Positions 55,054-64,000 of a DNA stretch of 64,000 bases are shown piece after piece. A program made the position numbers and the translations under genes. Source of the stretch: Bacteroidota bacterium (GTDB taxonomy: Bacteria > Bacteroidota > Bacteroidia > AKYH767-A > 2013-40CM-41-45); contig JADJFC010000015.1 of the NCBI GenBank assembly GCA_016708785.1, forward strand, positions 1 through 64,000, written 5' to 3'. Under the pieces are notes generated by a model. The model was not told where the DNA came from and did not search any database. It saw nothing but the letters and a program-made list of their open reading frames with translations. The number at the start of each line of letters is the position of its first letter. Position 1 is the first letter of the stretch.

Positions 55054-55794
55054 ATGGAAAAGATAATTTTGATTTTATTTTTTTGTTTTGTGAATCTGGT
55101 TTCTGAGGGGCAGAATGACCTTTCGAGAGGACTAGAATTAAAGGCTGAAAAAAAATGGGAGGAGTCATTTAAGGTGTTTAGCCAATTATTGAAATCGGAT
55201 TCGAGTAATATAGATTACCTGACAAATACTTCTTATTTGTATAGTAAATTAGGTAGTCAAAGAGAAACTGAAACGGAAAAGCAGGGATATTACAATCACG
55301 CAAGCTATCTTTCTCAAAAAGCGATATCGCTAAATAAAACAAGCGCACAGGCACATTACACTTATGCATTAGCATTAGGCAGAAAAAATGAGAATGCATC
55401 CAGTAAACAGAAGATAGCCAATGCAAAGATTATTCGGTTAGAATGCGAAGAGGCGATTAAATATGACACAAAACTAGCAGGAGCATTTCACATTCTTGGT
55501 CGCTGGCACAGAACGATAGCCAACTTTAACTTCATTGAAAAAACAGCAATCAATACACTGTATGGTGGTGTTCCAGAAGGAGGGACGTTTGAAGCCGCAA
55601 TAGAAAATTTTTCTAAAGCAATTTTACTTGAACCGAATGAAATCCTTCACAAGTTTGAATTAGCTCAAACTTATGTTGACAGAAACAACAAGGGCGATGA
55701 AATTATGGCTAATGTTTGGTTCAAAAAGGTTGTTGAAATGAAACCCGAAGACGAAACAGATCGGGAGCTTATTGCGAAAGCTAAGGGAAAATAA
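55054..55794 (+). CDS. Secreted TPR protein
   Basis: The 246-residue product begins MEKIILILFFCFVNLVSEGQ, a cleavable signal peptide, followed by TPR-like helical pairs: DLSRGLELKAEKKWEESFKV, IDYLTNTSYLYSKLGSQ, YLSQKAISLNKTSAQAHYTY, EEAIKYDTKLAGAFHILGRW and EAAIENFSKAILLEPNEIL. The pattern, including FHILGRWHRTIANFNFIEK, is like RMD-type TPR proteins. Function unknown. ATG 55054 is chosen because the signal peptide begins there; the frame is open upstream through the palindrome. Confidence 0.85.
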   Translation: MEKIILILFFCFVNLVSEGQNDLSRGLELKAEKKWEESFKVFSQLLKSDSSNIDYLTNTSYLYSKLGSQRETETEKQGYYNHASYLSQKAISLNKTSAQAHYTYALALGRKNENASSKQKIANAKIIRLECEEAIKYDTKLAGAFHILGRWHRTIANFNFIEKTAINTLYGGVPEGGTFEAAIENFSKAILLEPNEILHKFELAQTYVDRNNKGDEIMANVWFKKVVEMKPEDETDRELIAKAKGK

Positions 55795-55806
55795 AATGAA
55801 GTGGAA

Positions 55807-55868
55807 TGAAGTGAAGTGAAGTGAAGTGAAGTGAAGTGAAGTGAAGTGAAGTGAAGTGAAGTGAAGTG
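55807..55868. repeat. GTGAA pentanucleotide satellite
   Basis: About twelve near-perfect copies of the 5-bp unit GTGAA fill 62 bp just after the TPR gene stop. The following 55905-55972 contains degenerate reverse-complement units (TTTCATTTTA, TTTCACTTCA), so the gap up to the flippase gene carries the unit in both orientations. Open frames through it are artefacts. Confidence 0.93.
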
Positions 55869-55952
55869 GAAAAAAAATCTTCGTAGCAACTTACCTGTTT
55901 TTAATCTGCATTTTATTTCATTTTATTCTATTTCATTTTACTTCATTTTACA

Positions 55953-57428
55953 TTATTTCACTTCATTTTTTTCCCAAGGCAGGTATTGATGAAACTCCGG
56001 CACGATCTTTAAAAAATAGACAGCGAGGAAATAAGAAAGTGATACGATTGACGTACGCATAGCAATATCGAAGATGCGGTTTTCCATATGAGGAATAAGA
56101 AATAGAATGAAATAGAGCAGTATGATTATGACCAAAGCCATTATATTTTTTCGGTCGAACGGTTGCAGGTCAAAGAACTTATAGACTGTTACAAATAACA
56201 TCACATTATAGATCATAGAAGCGGCTGTAGTTGCCAATGCAGCGCCGGTTAAGCCATACATTGGAATGAAGATCATCTGAAAGCCAAGTAAAAGAATGGC
56301 AAGTGCGATCAAATAGAAGGCCCCGAAGCGAAATTTTTCGGAGTTCAAAAGAATTGGGGCATTTAGTCCGGTAGCCATATTAAAAAGTGTTCCGATGGAA
56401 ATAATTAGAACTACTATCTCCCCTTCTTGAAATCCGGGCGGCAGAAATGTCAATAACGTATGGATGTTTACATTGATATTCAGGAATAAAAATCCGCCCA
56501 GGAGGAACATGTATAGCGACGATTTATGATAAATATCAAAGATCTGTTTTCTATCACCTGCACTCCAGGCGAAAGAGATTTTTGCGGATGCAATTCTATC
56601 GAAAGCATTTAAAGGGGCCTCAATAACGGTTGGAATAAAAGCAGCGACAGTATAAATTCCAACAAATGAAAGTGGCATGTACTTACCGATCATTATGGAA
56701 TCAAAATACTTCAGTCCGATTGAAGCTACGCTGGCAAACCAAAGTAAGAGACCATAACGGATGAGTTCAAACATTTTCTTTTCCCTGAAAGCAGGCCAGT
56801 CAATTTTAAAACTTGGTCGATCGAAAGAAAAGATATACATCAGGAGTAAAACCAATTGCACAGCATAGATAGCAACAAATGCAAAGATGAATTGTTGAAG
56901 AGTTAAGAATTTCAGGTAATAAATACTGACGACACCAATGGTCATCAGTCGTACCCCAACATCGTTTATAAAAGAAGGAATGGTAGATTTATAATTTGCA
57001 TTACAATAAACAGAAAGTACGGCGATAAAGGAATTGAAAAAAATGAGTGGAAAAATATAATCGAAGAATTCCAGAAACAATGGAGATTCAGACCTATATT
57101 GATTGAGAATGAAATCCTTTAAAGCAAAGAGTACAAAAGCAGAAATTGCAAACCCGATCAAAGGAAAGATATTCATGAACCCAAAGAAACCGTGGTTCTT
57201 TTTCTCTTCATCTTTAAAGAGGGGGAAATACTTGAGTGTTGCATTGCCAATTCCAAGAGGAACAAACATAGCTACCAGCAAAGAAAAGGAATACAGAATC
57301 CGGGTAAGTCCAAGCTCCTCTTTTGTCAGGAAATGTGGCTGAATCACGATCAAATTGACGAATCCGATAAGGATTCCCAAATAACCGGTGATTGTGTTTT
57401 TAATACCTTGTCTGCGGATGACGCCCAT
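55953..57428 (-). CDS. Wzx-like oligosaccharide flippase
   Basis: The 491-residue polysaccharide-synthesis (MOP superfamily) protein has about 14 helices: TGYLGILIGFVNLIVIQPHF, FSLLVAMFVPLGIGNATLKY, NIFPLIGFAISAFVLFALKD, FIPTVIEAPLNAFDRI and SLYMFLLGGFLFLNINVNI. Further segments are VLIISIGTLFNMATGLNAPI, FYLIALAILLLGFQMIFIPM and YGLTGAALATTAASMIYNVM. It flips lipid-linked repeat units across the inner membrane in Wzx/Wzy pathways. It is intact and divergent from the kelch gene. It sits between the two glycan blocks. Confidence 0.92.
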   Translation of the reverse strand: MGVIRRQGIKNTITGYLGILIGFVNLIVIQPHFLTKEELGLTRILYSFSLLVAMFVPLGIGNATLKYFPLFKDEEKKNHGFFGFMNIFPLIGFAISAFVLFALKDFILNQYRSESPLFLEFFDYIFPLIFFNSFIAVLSVYCNANYKSTIPSFINDVGVRLMTIGVVSIYYLKFLTLQQFIFAFVAIYAVQLVLLLMYIFSFDRPSFKIDWPAFREKKMFELIRYGLLLWFASVASIGLKYFDSIMIGKYMPLSFVGIYTVAAFIPTVIEAPLNAFDRIASAKISFAWSAGDRKQIFDIYHKSSLYMFLLGGFLFLNINVNIHTLLTFLPPGFQEGEIVVLIISIGTLFNMATGLNAPILLNSEKFRFGAFYLIALAILLLGFQMIFIPMYGLTGAALATTAASMIYNVMLFVTVYKFFDLQPFDRKNIMALVIIILLYFILFLIPHMENRIFDIAMRTSIVSLSYFLAVYFLKIVPEFHQYLPWEKNEVK

Positions 57429-57502
57429 AAATCGCTAAATCAAGTGCAATTTGCTTTTTTTTATTGATGAAATTTTCTATTTTTCAAAAAAAAACGAACA
57501 AT

Positions 57503-58687
57503 ATGAAACGTTATTTTATATTTTGTCTTTTGCTTGGTCTCAACACTAGTGTTTATTGTCAGTATGTATGGAATCAAAAAGGAAATTTTCCGACTAACAT
57601 TTATTCCACCTCATTTTTTACAATTGGCAACAAAGGATATGTTGGATTGGGAAATAATGGAACTGGTCAGAATGAATGGTGGGAGTACGATTTTTTAACT
57701 GACACCTGGACACCCAAAGCGAATTATCCAATCCCTAATTTATGGGCAGCAGCCTGTTTCAGCATAAATAATAAAGGGTATGTAATCAGTGGCACAACAG
57801 GTTCATATATCTTGGACTTCTACGAATTCGATCCAGCAACCAATGTATGGACTCAGCGATCAAATTTTCCCGGTGGTGCGAGACAAGATGCTTCATACTT
57901 CACGTTAAATAGCTATGGATATATCGCATGCGGTTTCGGAGGTGTTTACAGAAATGATTTATGGGAATATGATCAGAATTCTAACAGCTGGGCCCAAAAA
58001 TCACCATTCCCTGGAAGTGCGAGAACAGGAACTTCAGCCTTTACATTGAATAATTTAGCTTATGTTGGACTTGGATTTAGCAATGGACTGAACTTCAATG
58101 ATTTTTATAGTTACAACCAACAAAATGATTCATGGATTCAAGTGGCAAATTTTCCGGGCACTGCACGAAATGCAGCAAGTTCATTTACATATAATAATCT
58201 AGGTTTTTGCGGCTTAGGTTATAATGGATCTTCAACTTACTTTTCAGATTTTTATTCATATAACGATGCCACAAATACTTGGAATCAAATAATTAATTAT
58301 CCAGGCTTAGTAACTTCTTATGTATTCTCATTTAAACTTGGCAACTTTGCATATGTAGGAACAGGGCGAGGTCCAGGTAATGTATTTAGAAATGAAGTTT
58401 ATGAATTATCTATGCCAAAAAATTCAATCGAAGATTTAGAATCTCAAGATCAGATATCTTCATTATTCTACAATGAAAATCAGGCCTATGTTAAGTTGAA
58501 TAATAAAAATGGTGAAACAATTCAATTTGAAATTTATTCCCTTACAGGTCAAATTATATACTGTTGCAAAATAAATGATTCTGCAACCATCAATTTGAAT
58601 GAAACATCAAAATTAAGTAAGGGATGCTACTTATATTCTATTTCAGTAAAATCAAAAACATACTCACATAAATTCATAATTCAATAA
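57503..58687 (+). CDS. Kelch-repeat T9SS surface protein
   Basis: The signal peptide (MKRYFIFCLLLGLNTSVYC) is followed by about six kelch blades, each with a GYVGLG- or WEYD-type signature: NKGYVGLGNNGTGQNEWWEY, DTWTPKANYP, NNKGYVISGTTGSYILDFYE, GYIACGFGGVYRNDLWEYDQ and GTSAFTLNNLAYVGLGFSN. The C-terminal region (FEIYSLTGQIIYCCKIND to YSHKFIIQ) resembles a type A T9SS sorting domain. A six-bladed propeller with possible glycan or protein binding at the cell surface is the likely product. It is intact. Confidence 0.88.
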   Translation: MKRYFIFCLLLGLNTSVYCQYVWNQKGNFPTNIYSTSFFTIGNKGYVGLGNNGTGQNEWWEYDFLTDTWTPKANYPIPNLWAAACFSINNKGYVISGTTGSYILDFYEFDPATNVWTQRSNFPGGARQDASYFTLNSYGYIACGFGGVYRNDLWEYDQNSNSWAQKSPFPGSARTGTSAFTLNNLAYVGLGFSNGLNFNDFYSYNQQNDSWIQVANFPGTARNAASSFTYNNLGFCGLGYNGSSTYFSDFYSYNDATNTWNQIINYPGLVTSYVFSFKLGNFAYVGTGRGPGNVFRNEVYELSMPKNSIEDLESQDQISSLFYNENQAYVKLNNKNGETIQFEIYSLTGQIIYCCKINDSATINLNETSKLSKGCYLYSISVKSKTYSHKFIIQ

Positions 58688-58693
58688 TTTGAA

Positions 58694-59711
58694 ATGTCAA
58701 TCATAAAGTTAATAAACAGAAATTTCATCCTGCCCCTTATAAAAGTAAGTCACCTATCAGAATTAATTGCAAGATATTCTTCTCACAACAATTTAATATT
58801 AAATTATCATGGCGTAGTTAAAAATTATGACTCTACCTTAACAAAAAATCATTTACCAATAGACCAATTTGCGTTCCAAATGCAATATTTTAAAAAACAA
58901 TGCCACATTTTAAATTTAGAAGAGATTTTCAACAACAAATTTGATCATAATAAGAAAAGAAACAAGAAATGTATTGCAATTACATTTGATGATGGCTATT
59001 TGAATAATTTCGAAAACGCTTTCCCAATATTAAATTCACTAAATATACCTGCGACAATATTTGTCACAGCTCAATCCATTTTTAACCCACACTCCCATTA
59101 TGGTACGATTTACTTGACCTATTGAACAGTAAATTAAATTGGAGAAACTCAAGATTGAAATTGAACTTGCAAATATTGAAGGCTTGAATGTTACTTTACA
59201 TGAAAATTACAATTCATTTAAAAAATATATAAAAACTACTTCTCCTAAAATAAAAATTGAATTAGTCCATACCCTGATGAAAAATCCAAAACTTGAATCA
59301 GAATTATCTAGATGCGACACTGAATACTGGAAAATAATGAATAAGGAGAATTTAGAAGAAATTTCAAAAAGTAATTTAATTGAAATAGGTAGCCATGGAT
59401 TTACTCATTCCAATTTAGACCAAATAGAGAAATCTGAATTAACCAATGAATTAATTAATTCTAAAAATAGTTTACAGGAATCCATTGGAAAAAAAGTTGA
59501 ATCAATAGCATTTCCGGATGGAGCATACAACCAATTAGTAAAAGAAGAGTGTCATGAAATTGGTTACAAAAGATTACTTGCAGTGAACTATCGATGTGAA
59601 ACAGACAATAATGACCCCACTATTTTACCTAGATTAAGTATAAGTAATACGACTACAAGTGACGCAGTAATAATTCAATCAAATCTTTCATATTCCAAAA
59701 CAGGATTTTAA
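58694..59711 (+). CDS. Polysaccharide deacetylase family protein (frameshifted)
   Basis: NodB-type deacetylases remove N-acetyl (or O-acyl) groups from glycans with a metal bound by Asp-His-His. ATG 58694 leads to NLILNYHGVVKNYDSTLTKN and the TFDDGYLNNF motif with the catalytic Asp, then IPATIFVTAQSI. One T seems lost near 59098; the restored frame continues HSHYWYDLLDLLNSKLNW, later NLIEIGSHGFTHSNLDQ (metal His pair), SLQESIGKKVESIAFPDGAY and HEIGYKRLLAVNY. Restored length is about 339 residues. It converges with the GNAT gene, overlapping by 4 nt. Confidence 0.88.
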
Positions 59712-60669
59712 AAAGTATCAACATCTGCAAATACAAATTTGAAATCTTCCGGACGATATTTATTATTCAAGTTTAAATATCCCATATAAAATGCTTCCGT
59801 TGGAGTTAAAAATTCGGTCAATTGAACATCTAAAAATGAATTTGGCGATGTCTGAAAAATTAAGGTATCTATACCTGACCAAAAGCAAATATTTTTTAAT
59901 TTTGAAATTAAATTTGAATAATTCATATTTTCTTTCCTTTGCAGATCACCAATAAACATGAAACCATCTGTTTTTAACCAAACAGAACAAGCTTCTACTT
60001 TAATCAAGAATGCGCCATTAAAAGTTTTATAATTAAAATATTTGCTAGATCTATTTACACCTCCAACACCCTTTTCGATTACAGATGAATCAAATAAGTC
60101 ACCTTTTTTTGAAAGCAAACTAAAAACAAATTTCCTGTAAATTGTATATATTGGACTAAACAGATTTACTTTTTTCGCCAATTTGCACAATGGCAAAGTT
60201 GATATCTTCAATTTGTATTCATGCAATTTATATGGGCAATTCCACTCCAATTTTTTTATAAAGCCCGGGTATGAATTGTTGTTCGGGAATCCAAATACAA
60301 AAATTCACCCATTTCTTTAGCCAATTGAAAAGTCATTTTAGCTAATTTAATAAACAACCCTTTACCGGTATGATTCTTATGAGTCATTGTATCTCCTGAC
60401 TGTGCGGCAAGAATTTCAACACCATCTAAAATCATAGGTTGTGAGTATACTCCATAAAATGCCGCAGGTTCACCACTTGATGAATAAGCAATGAAACCTA
60501 AATTTGTCGGTCCAAAAGATTCAGTCTGATTTTTATGGATATAATATTCAATTCCAGGGTCGATATTGAAGGCGCTTTTTGAAATATAGACCAGATCCGA
60601 ATATAATTCAGGGTCAAGTCTTTTAAAATAGTATGTGTCTGAATTTACTACATCCATCTGTTCAGCCAT
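59708..60669 (-). CDS. GNAT-family N-acetyltransferase (frameshifted)
   Basis: GNAT enzymes transfer acetyl from acetyl-CoA to amines, in glycan loci often to an amino sugar. ATG 60669 reads MAEQMDVVNSDTYYFKRLDP, YYIHKNQTESFGPTNLGFIA, AAFYGVYSQPMILDGVEILA and the acetyl-CoA loop SGDTMTHKNHTGKGLFIKLA. Near 60285 one base is lost; the restored frame reads FVFGFPNNNSYPGFIKKLEW, a classic GNAT segment, followed by an additional C-terminal domain ending YRPEDFKFVFADVDTF. An ATG at 60657 is an alternative start. It overlaps the amidotransferase gene (22 nt, or 10 nt with the alternative start). Confidence 0.8.
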
Positions 60670-62425
60670 TGTTGCATTACAAAAACAGTATAAAATCGTT
60701 GAAAATGATGAAATCGACCATTCTGAAAATCGTCAAGCATGTGAGCAATTACCTCAACATTGAACACGCCTGCATTTTTTACTTTTACAGGATCTAAAAC
60801 ATCAACAACAAGCTCTTTAAGTTCGTTCTTGAACCATTTTTCTAATGGTACACCAAATCCCATCTTAGGTCGCTCCATTATTTCCTTTGGTATGTACTTA
60901 TGAACGATTTCCTTAAGTAATATCTTCTGCCTACCATCTTTCAATTTATAATGACTTGGCAATTGGCCTACATACTCAACAACTCTTTGATCTAAAAACT
61001 TCGCTAAGTAAATCTCTACCCGGAATAAATTTTTTCGTTACCGCATCATTACGCCCTGCCTGATTATTTGTCAATTTTTTAATTTCAGAGGAAGTAAAAG
61101 TCTGATTAATTGTAACAAATTTTTCAATTCCTGAATTTGAACTTAAAAAATTTTTCAATTTACCTTTACGGTTTGGGTGATCGAGTCTCTCAATATTTTC
61201 GTTAATAAATCTTGATGCGAATTTTCCAAGAGTTGAATTTATTCGTTGAAACTTATTAATTAAATTCAGGCTTTTTAAATGTCTTGGATAACCTGCAAAT
61301 ATTTCATCACCACCATCAGCAGAAAGAGCGACGGTGACATGCTGTCTCGCAATTTTACTAACTAAAGTTGTAGGAATTGCTGAAGGATCAGCGAATGGTT
61401 CATCATAAATGACAGGTAAAAGAGGGACAAGATCGATAGCTTCTTTTTCAGTACAATAATATTCAAAGTGATCTGTTCCTAAATAACCTGCAACTTTTTT
61501 CGCAAACTCAGCTTCATTATATTCTTGTTCATGAAATCCAATTGTATATGTTTTAATTTTATTTGTATTCTGTGATTGCAATAAAGCAGCAACGCAAGAA
61601 CTATCATACCCACCGCTAAGAAAAACTCCAATAGGAACATCTGCTATCATTCGATATTGAAAAGCCGATTTTAAAAGTTTCTCCGTCTCAGATAACGCTT
61701 CCTCGAATGACACATCAAGAACCGGCTTGCTATATGAATCATGAACATTCCAATACTTCTTAGTTTCAATTTTTTCGACTGCAAGTCTAGAATTAAATAC
61801 TCCCCAGCGCCTAATTTATTAGTATTTTTAAAAATGGTTAGTGGCGCTGATATAAACCCATTTTCCAAAAAAGAAGTAATACCCTCATAACTCAGTTCCT
61901 TTTTAAAACCTGGATGTCTATGAAACGATTTCAATTCCGAACCGAAAAGAAAAACATCATTATCAGAATAATAAAATAATGGCTTAACTCCTGCTCTATC
62001 CCGAATAAGGACTAATTGTTTTTTACACTATCAAATATGGCAATACTAAACATACCAATAAATTTATTAATGCAATCGAGACCCCATTTGATATATGATT
62101 TTAAAATTACTTCGGTATCACTATTTGATCTAAATGAAAAACCGGATGCAACTAATTCTTGACGAATTTCCGAGAAATTATAGACCTCGCCATTAAAGAT
62201 TATCCAATATTTTTTTGATTCATCAACCATAGGTTGATGTCCAGCTAAGGAAAGATCGATAATGGATAATCTGCGAAAGCCTAAACCAAGAGAATAAAAT
62301 TGTGTTTCAAAAAATTCATTTCCGGAATCATCAGGCCCTCTATGTATCAGGTCATCAGACATTTGCACTAAAGTATCTTTACCGGATTGATTTTTAAAAT
62401 CAACAAAACCTGTTATTCCACACAT
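60648..62425 (-). CDS. asnB: Asparagine-synthase-type glutamine amidotransferase (three frameshifts)
   Basis: AsnB-like enzymes use glutamine and ATP to amidate a carboxylate. ATG 62425 gives MCGITGFVDF with the nucleophilic Cys2, then LIHRGPDDSGNEFFETQF, RRLSIIDLSLAGHQPM and FNGEVYNFSEI. An A7 run reads as A6 near 62016, then ELKSFHRHPGFKKELSYEG. Another break near 61750 leads to FEEALSETEKLLKSAF, the ATP motif GVFLSGGYDSSCVAALL, EPFADPSAIPTTLVSKIARQ and LSADGGDEIFAGYPRHL. A third near 61010 leads to LPSHYKLKDGRQKILL and RPKMGFGVPLEKWFKN. In glycan loci such enzymes often amidate uronic acids; free asparagine synthesis is also possible. Confidence 0.85.
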
Positions 62426-62495
62426 GGTTCAAATTTAGTCAAATATTCATTCAAGCAATTGAGTATATTAAAAATTAAATACATATTTTCACGCC

Positions 62496-63323
62496 ATGAG
62501 TAAAAATACAATGAGTGCTAATATTGATAAAGCAGGTGAAAATTATTGGACGGAAGTATGGGAGAGAACTACATTGCCACCTCCAATCGATTTGGATTCT
62601 AAATCCGTAAATGCTTATCCTGACAGAGTACTACATAATTTATTTAAGAAAATTTTTTCGACTAGAGATACAAAAGGAAAAAAATTGCTGGAAATTGGAT
62701 GTGGCAATTCAATACTATTACCTTACTTGGCGAAAGAATTTGGATTTGAAGTTTATGGCATTGATTATTCAAAAAAAGGATGCTTACAAAGCGAACAAAT
62801 ATTGAAACGAGATGGTATTAATGGCGTAATTTATTGCGAAGACGCCTTTAATCCGGATAAAAATTTATTAGGAAATTTTGACTTTGTTTGTTCTTTTGGG
62901 GTAGTAGAACATTTTCAAGATACATCAAACACATTAAAAAGTTTCTCAGAATTTCTAAAGCCCGGTGGAATCTTAATCACATCAATTCCCAACATGAAAG
63001 GTGCAACCGGTTTATTACACAAATTGCTAAACAAACCTGTTTACGATATACATGTTCCGTTAGATAAAGATGACCTTAGAATTGCATTAGAAAAAGCCAA
63101 TTTAAAACCAGAAATAAATGAGTATTTTCTTGCTATTAGTTTTGCAATCACACTTGAAGGAATAGACGGAAAAAAAATTCCTATGTATATTTTAAAAAAA
63201 CTATTCGTCAAGTTTCTGAGATATTGCTCAAAAGTCATTTGGATTTTTGAAAATTGGTTTGGAACCTTACCTGCCGGGCGCTTGCTGTCAGGTGGTGTTA
63301 TGACTTCTGCAAGAAAGTTATAG
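62496..63323 (+). CDS. Class I SAM-dependent methyltransferase
   Basis: The 275-residue frame has motif I KKLLEIGCGNSILLPYLAKE, GFEVYGIDYSKKGCLQSEQI, GNFDFVCSFGVVEHFQDTSN and the post-motif region LKPGGILITSIPNMKGATGL. The C-terminal part is more hydrophobic and ends GGVMTSARKL. It resembles UbiE/glycan-type methyltransferases; the acceptor is unknown. It is divergent from the amidotransferase and followed 8 bp later by the last gene. Confidence 0.9.
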   Translation: MSKNTMSANIDKAGENYWTEVWERTTLPPPIDLDSKSVNAYPDRVLHNLFKKIFSTRDTKGKKLLEIGCGNSILLPYLAKEFGFEVYGIDYSKKGCLQSEQILKRDGINGVIYCEDAFNPDKNLLGNFDFVCSFGVVEHFQDTSNTLKSFSEFLKPGGILITSIPNMKGATGLLHKLLNKPVYDIHVPLDKDDLRIALEKANLKPEINEYFLAISFAITLEGIDGKKIPMYILKKLFVKFLRYCSKVIWIFENWFGTLPAGRLLSGGVMTSARKL

Positions 63324-63331
63324 TTAACTTA

Positions 63332-64000
63332 ATGAAAAAACACAAAGCACTATACTTTTTCATAGGCAAATCTTCTTTTACAGAGAAAGACACTTTGATT
63401 CTTGAAGACTTTTTTCAGTTAAAAACCTTCAATTTTGAATTCGGTAACAAATGGAAAGTCCCTTTTCAGTTAATTTACCAATTCGCTTTCTTAGTTTGGA
63501 ATATTGGTTCAGTGAAGATCTGCTTCATTCAATTGAGTGGTTTTCATTCATTATTACCAACAATATTCTGTAAATTATTTGGCAAAAAATCTGTCATCAT
63601 AGCAGCAGGAACCGATTGTCACTCCTTTCCTTCTATCGGATACGGAAACTATCAAAGGCCATTGCTTTCGTGGGCGACCAAAATATCATTTAAGCATTGT
63701 ACTTTGATTTTGCCCAAGCACAAATCGCTGTGGCATACTAAATATACCTACGACCATCATGACTTCCCGGAACAAGGAATATCTTACTTCAATAAAGGAA
63801 TAGAGACTCCCTATGAGTGTATTGAAAATGGCTACGATGCAAGTCGATTTAAAAAATCCGGCGAATGCACACCGAATTCATTCATTACAATTGCAGGTCT
63901 TTTAAACCGGGAATCGCAGCAAAAGCTGAAAGGGATCGATCTAATTATAGAAGCAGCAGGACACTTTCCAGACTATACCTTTACAATTGTAGGAGCGGAA
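63332..64000 (+). CDS. Glycosyltransferase family 4, 3'-truncated by the window
   Basis: A stop-free frame of 223 codons from ATG 63332 runs off the right end. It reads MKKHKALYFFIGKSSFTEKD, QLIYQFAFLVWNIGSVKICF, LSGFHSLLPTIFCKLFGKKS, VIIAAGTDCHSFPSIGYGNY, CIENGYDASRFKKSGECTPN and GIDLIIEAAGHFPDYTFTIV, matching the N-terminal half and the start of the C-terminal half of GT4 enzymes. The EX7E region lies beyond the window. It continues the glycan block. Confidence 0.8.
   Translation, partial: MKKHKALYFFIGKSSFTEKDTLILEDFFQLKTFNFEFGNKWKVPFQLIYQFAFLVWNIGSVKICFIQLSGFHSLLPTIFCKLFGKKSVIIAAGTDCHSFPSIGYGNYQRPLLSWATKISFKHCTLILPKHKSLWHTKYTYDHHDFPEQGISYFNKGIETPYECIENGYDASRFKKSGECTPNSFITIAGLLNRESQQKLKGIDLIIEAAGHFPDYTFTIVGAE

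Noticed and set aside
55671..55889. Minus-strand open frame with repeated LHFTS residues
   Set aside because: It is a translation of the GTGAA satellite and the end of the TPR gene.

Overview
The window looks like a chromosomal stretch of a Bacteroidota bacterium (Sphingobacteriales/Chitinophagales-like, possibly from an environmental assembly). Evidence: low GC; -7 elements of the Bacteroidota form TANNTTTG (TATATTTG, TAGGTTTG, TATCTTTG, TATTTTTG); few Shine-Dalgarno sequences; three secreted proteins with type IX secretion (T9SS) sorting tails; a PKD-repeat protein; and families such as DUF4783, the head-GIN domain and PadR/PspC modules. No rRNA, tRNA or CRISPR array was seen.

Layout. 1-2100: window edge with a truncated minus-strand gene, a frame-broken secreted protein and a 35-bp inverted repeat. 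2.1-11.2 kb: housekeeping and metabolic genes, mostly frame-broken (class V aminotransferase joined to DUF1015, gpx, yggS, eamA, xerD, acyl-CoA carboxylase, MazG-like), with intact aroQ, GH16-like and DUF486 genes. 11.2-14.5 kb: thrS-infC-rpmI-rplT translation operon. 14.6-23.7 kb, minus strand: TPR lipoprotein, recA, a PspC/PadR/head-GIN module, a sugar-dehydrogenase-like T9SS protein and an FKBP isomerase, with several repeat elements including a roughly 510-bp mirrored palindrome cluster. 23.8-50.7 kb: a large plus-strand polysaccharide locus: GT4, Wza-like, Wzc, RfbC, WecA-like, Gmd, Fcl, a giant PKD protein, Wzm/Wzt, then acyltransferase, TylF-type and other methyltransferases, epimerase, sulfotransferase and seven glycosyltransferases. 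50.6-55.8 kb: a polytopic membrane protein (candidate polymerase), rlmH, DUF4783, nadC, YihY, TPR. 56-64 kb: second polysaccharide block: Wzx-like flippase, kelch T9SS protein, polysaccharide deacetylase, GNAT, asparagine-synthase-like amidotransferase, methyltransferase, and a glycosyltransferase running off the end.

How the genes work together. The polysaccharide genes supply precursors (GDP-fucose through Gmd/Fcl, a dTDP-sugar through RfbC), an initiating phosphosugar transferase, glycosyltransferases, decorations (methyl, acyl, sulfate, possibly amide) and two kinds of export parts (Wzm/Wzt ABC transporter and Wza/Wzc/Wzx). The T9SS cargo proteins encoded among them may be anchored to the surface glycan, but that is inference.

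Caution. Many genes, including normally essential ones (infC, xerD), are broken. In at least eight cases the break is the loss of one base from a short homopolymer, and reading across restores a normal family sequence. Two conserved surface-protein genes carry in-frame stop codons. I read most of this as consensus error in a draft assembly rather than biology, and give full restored gene spans with the breakpoints noted.
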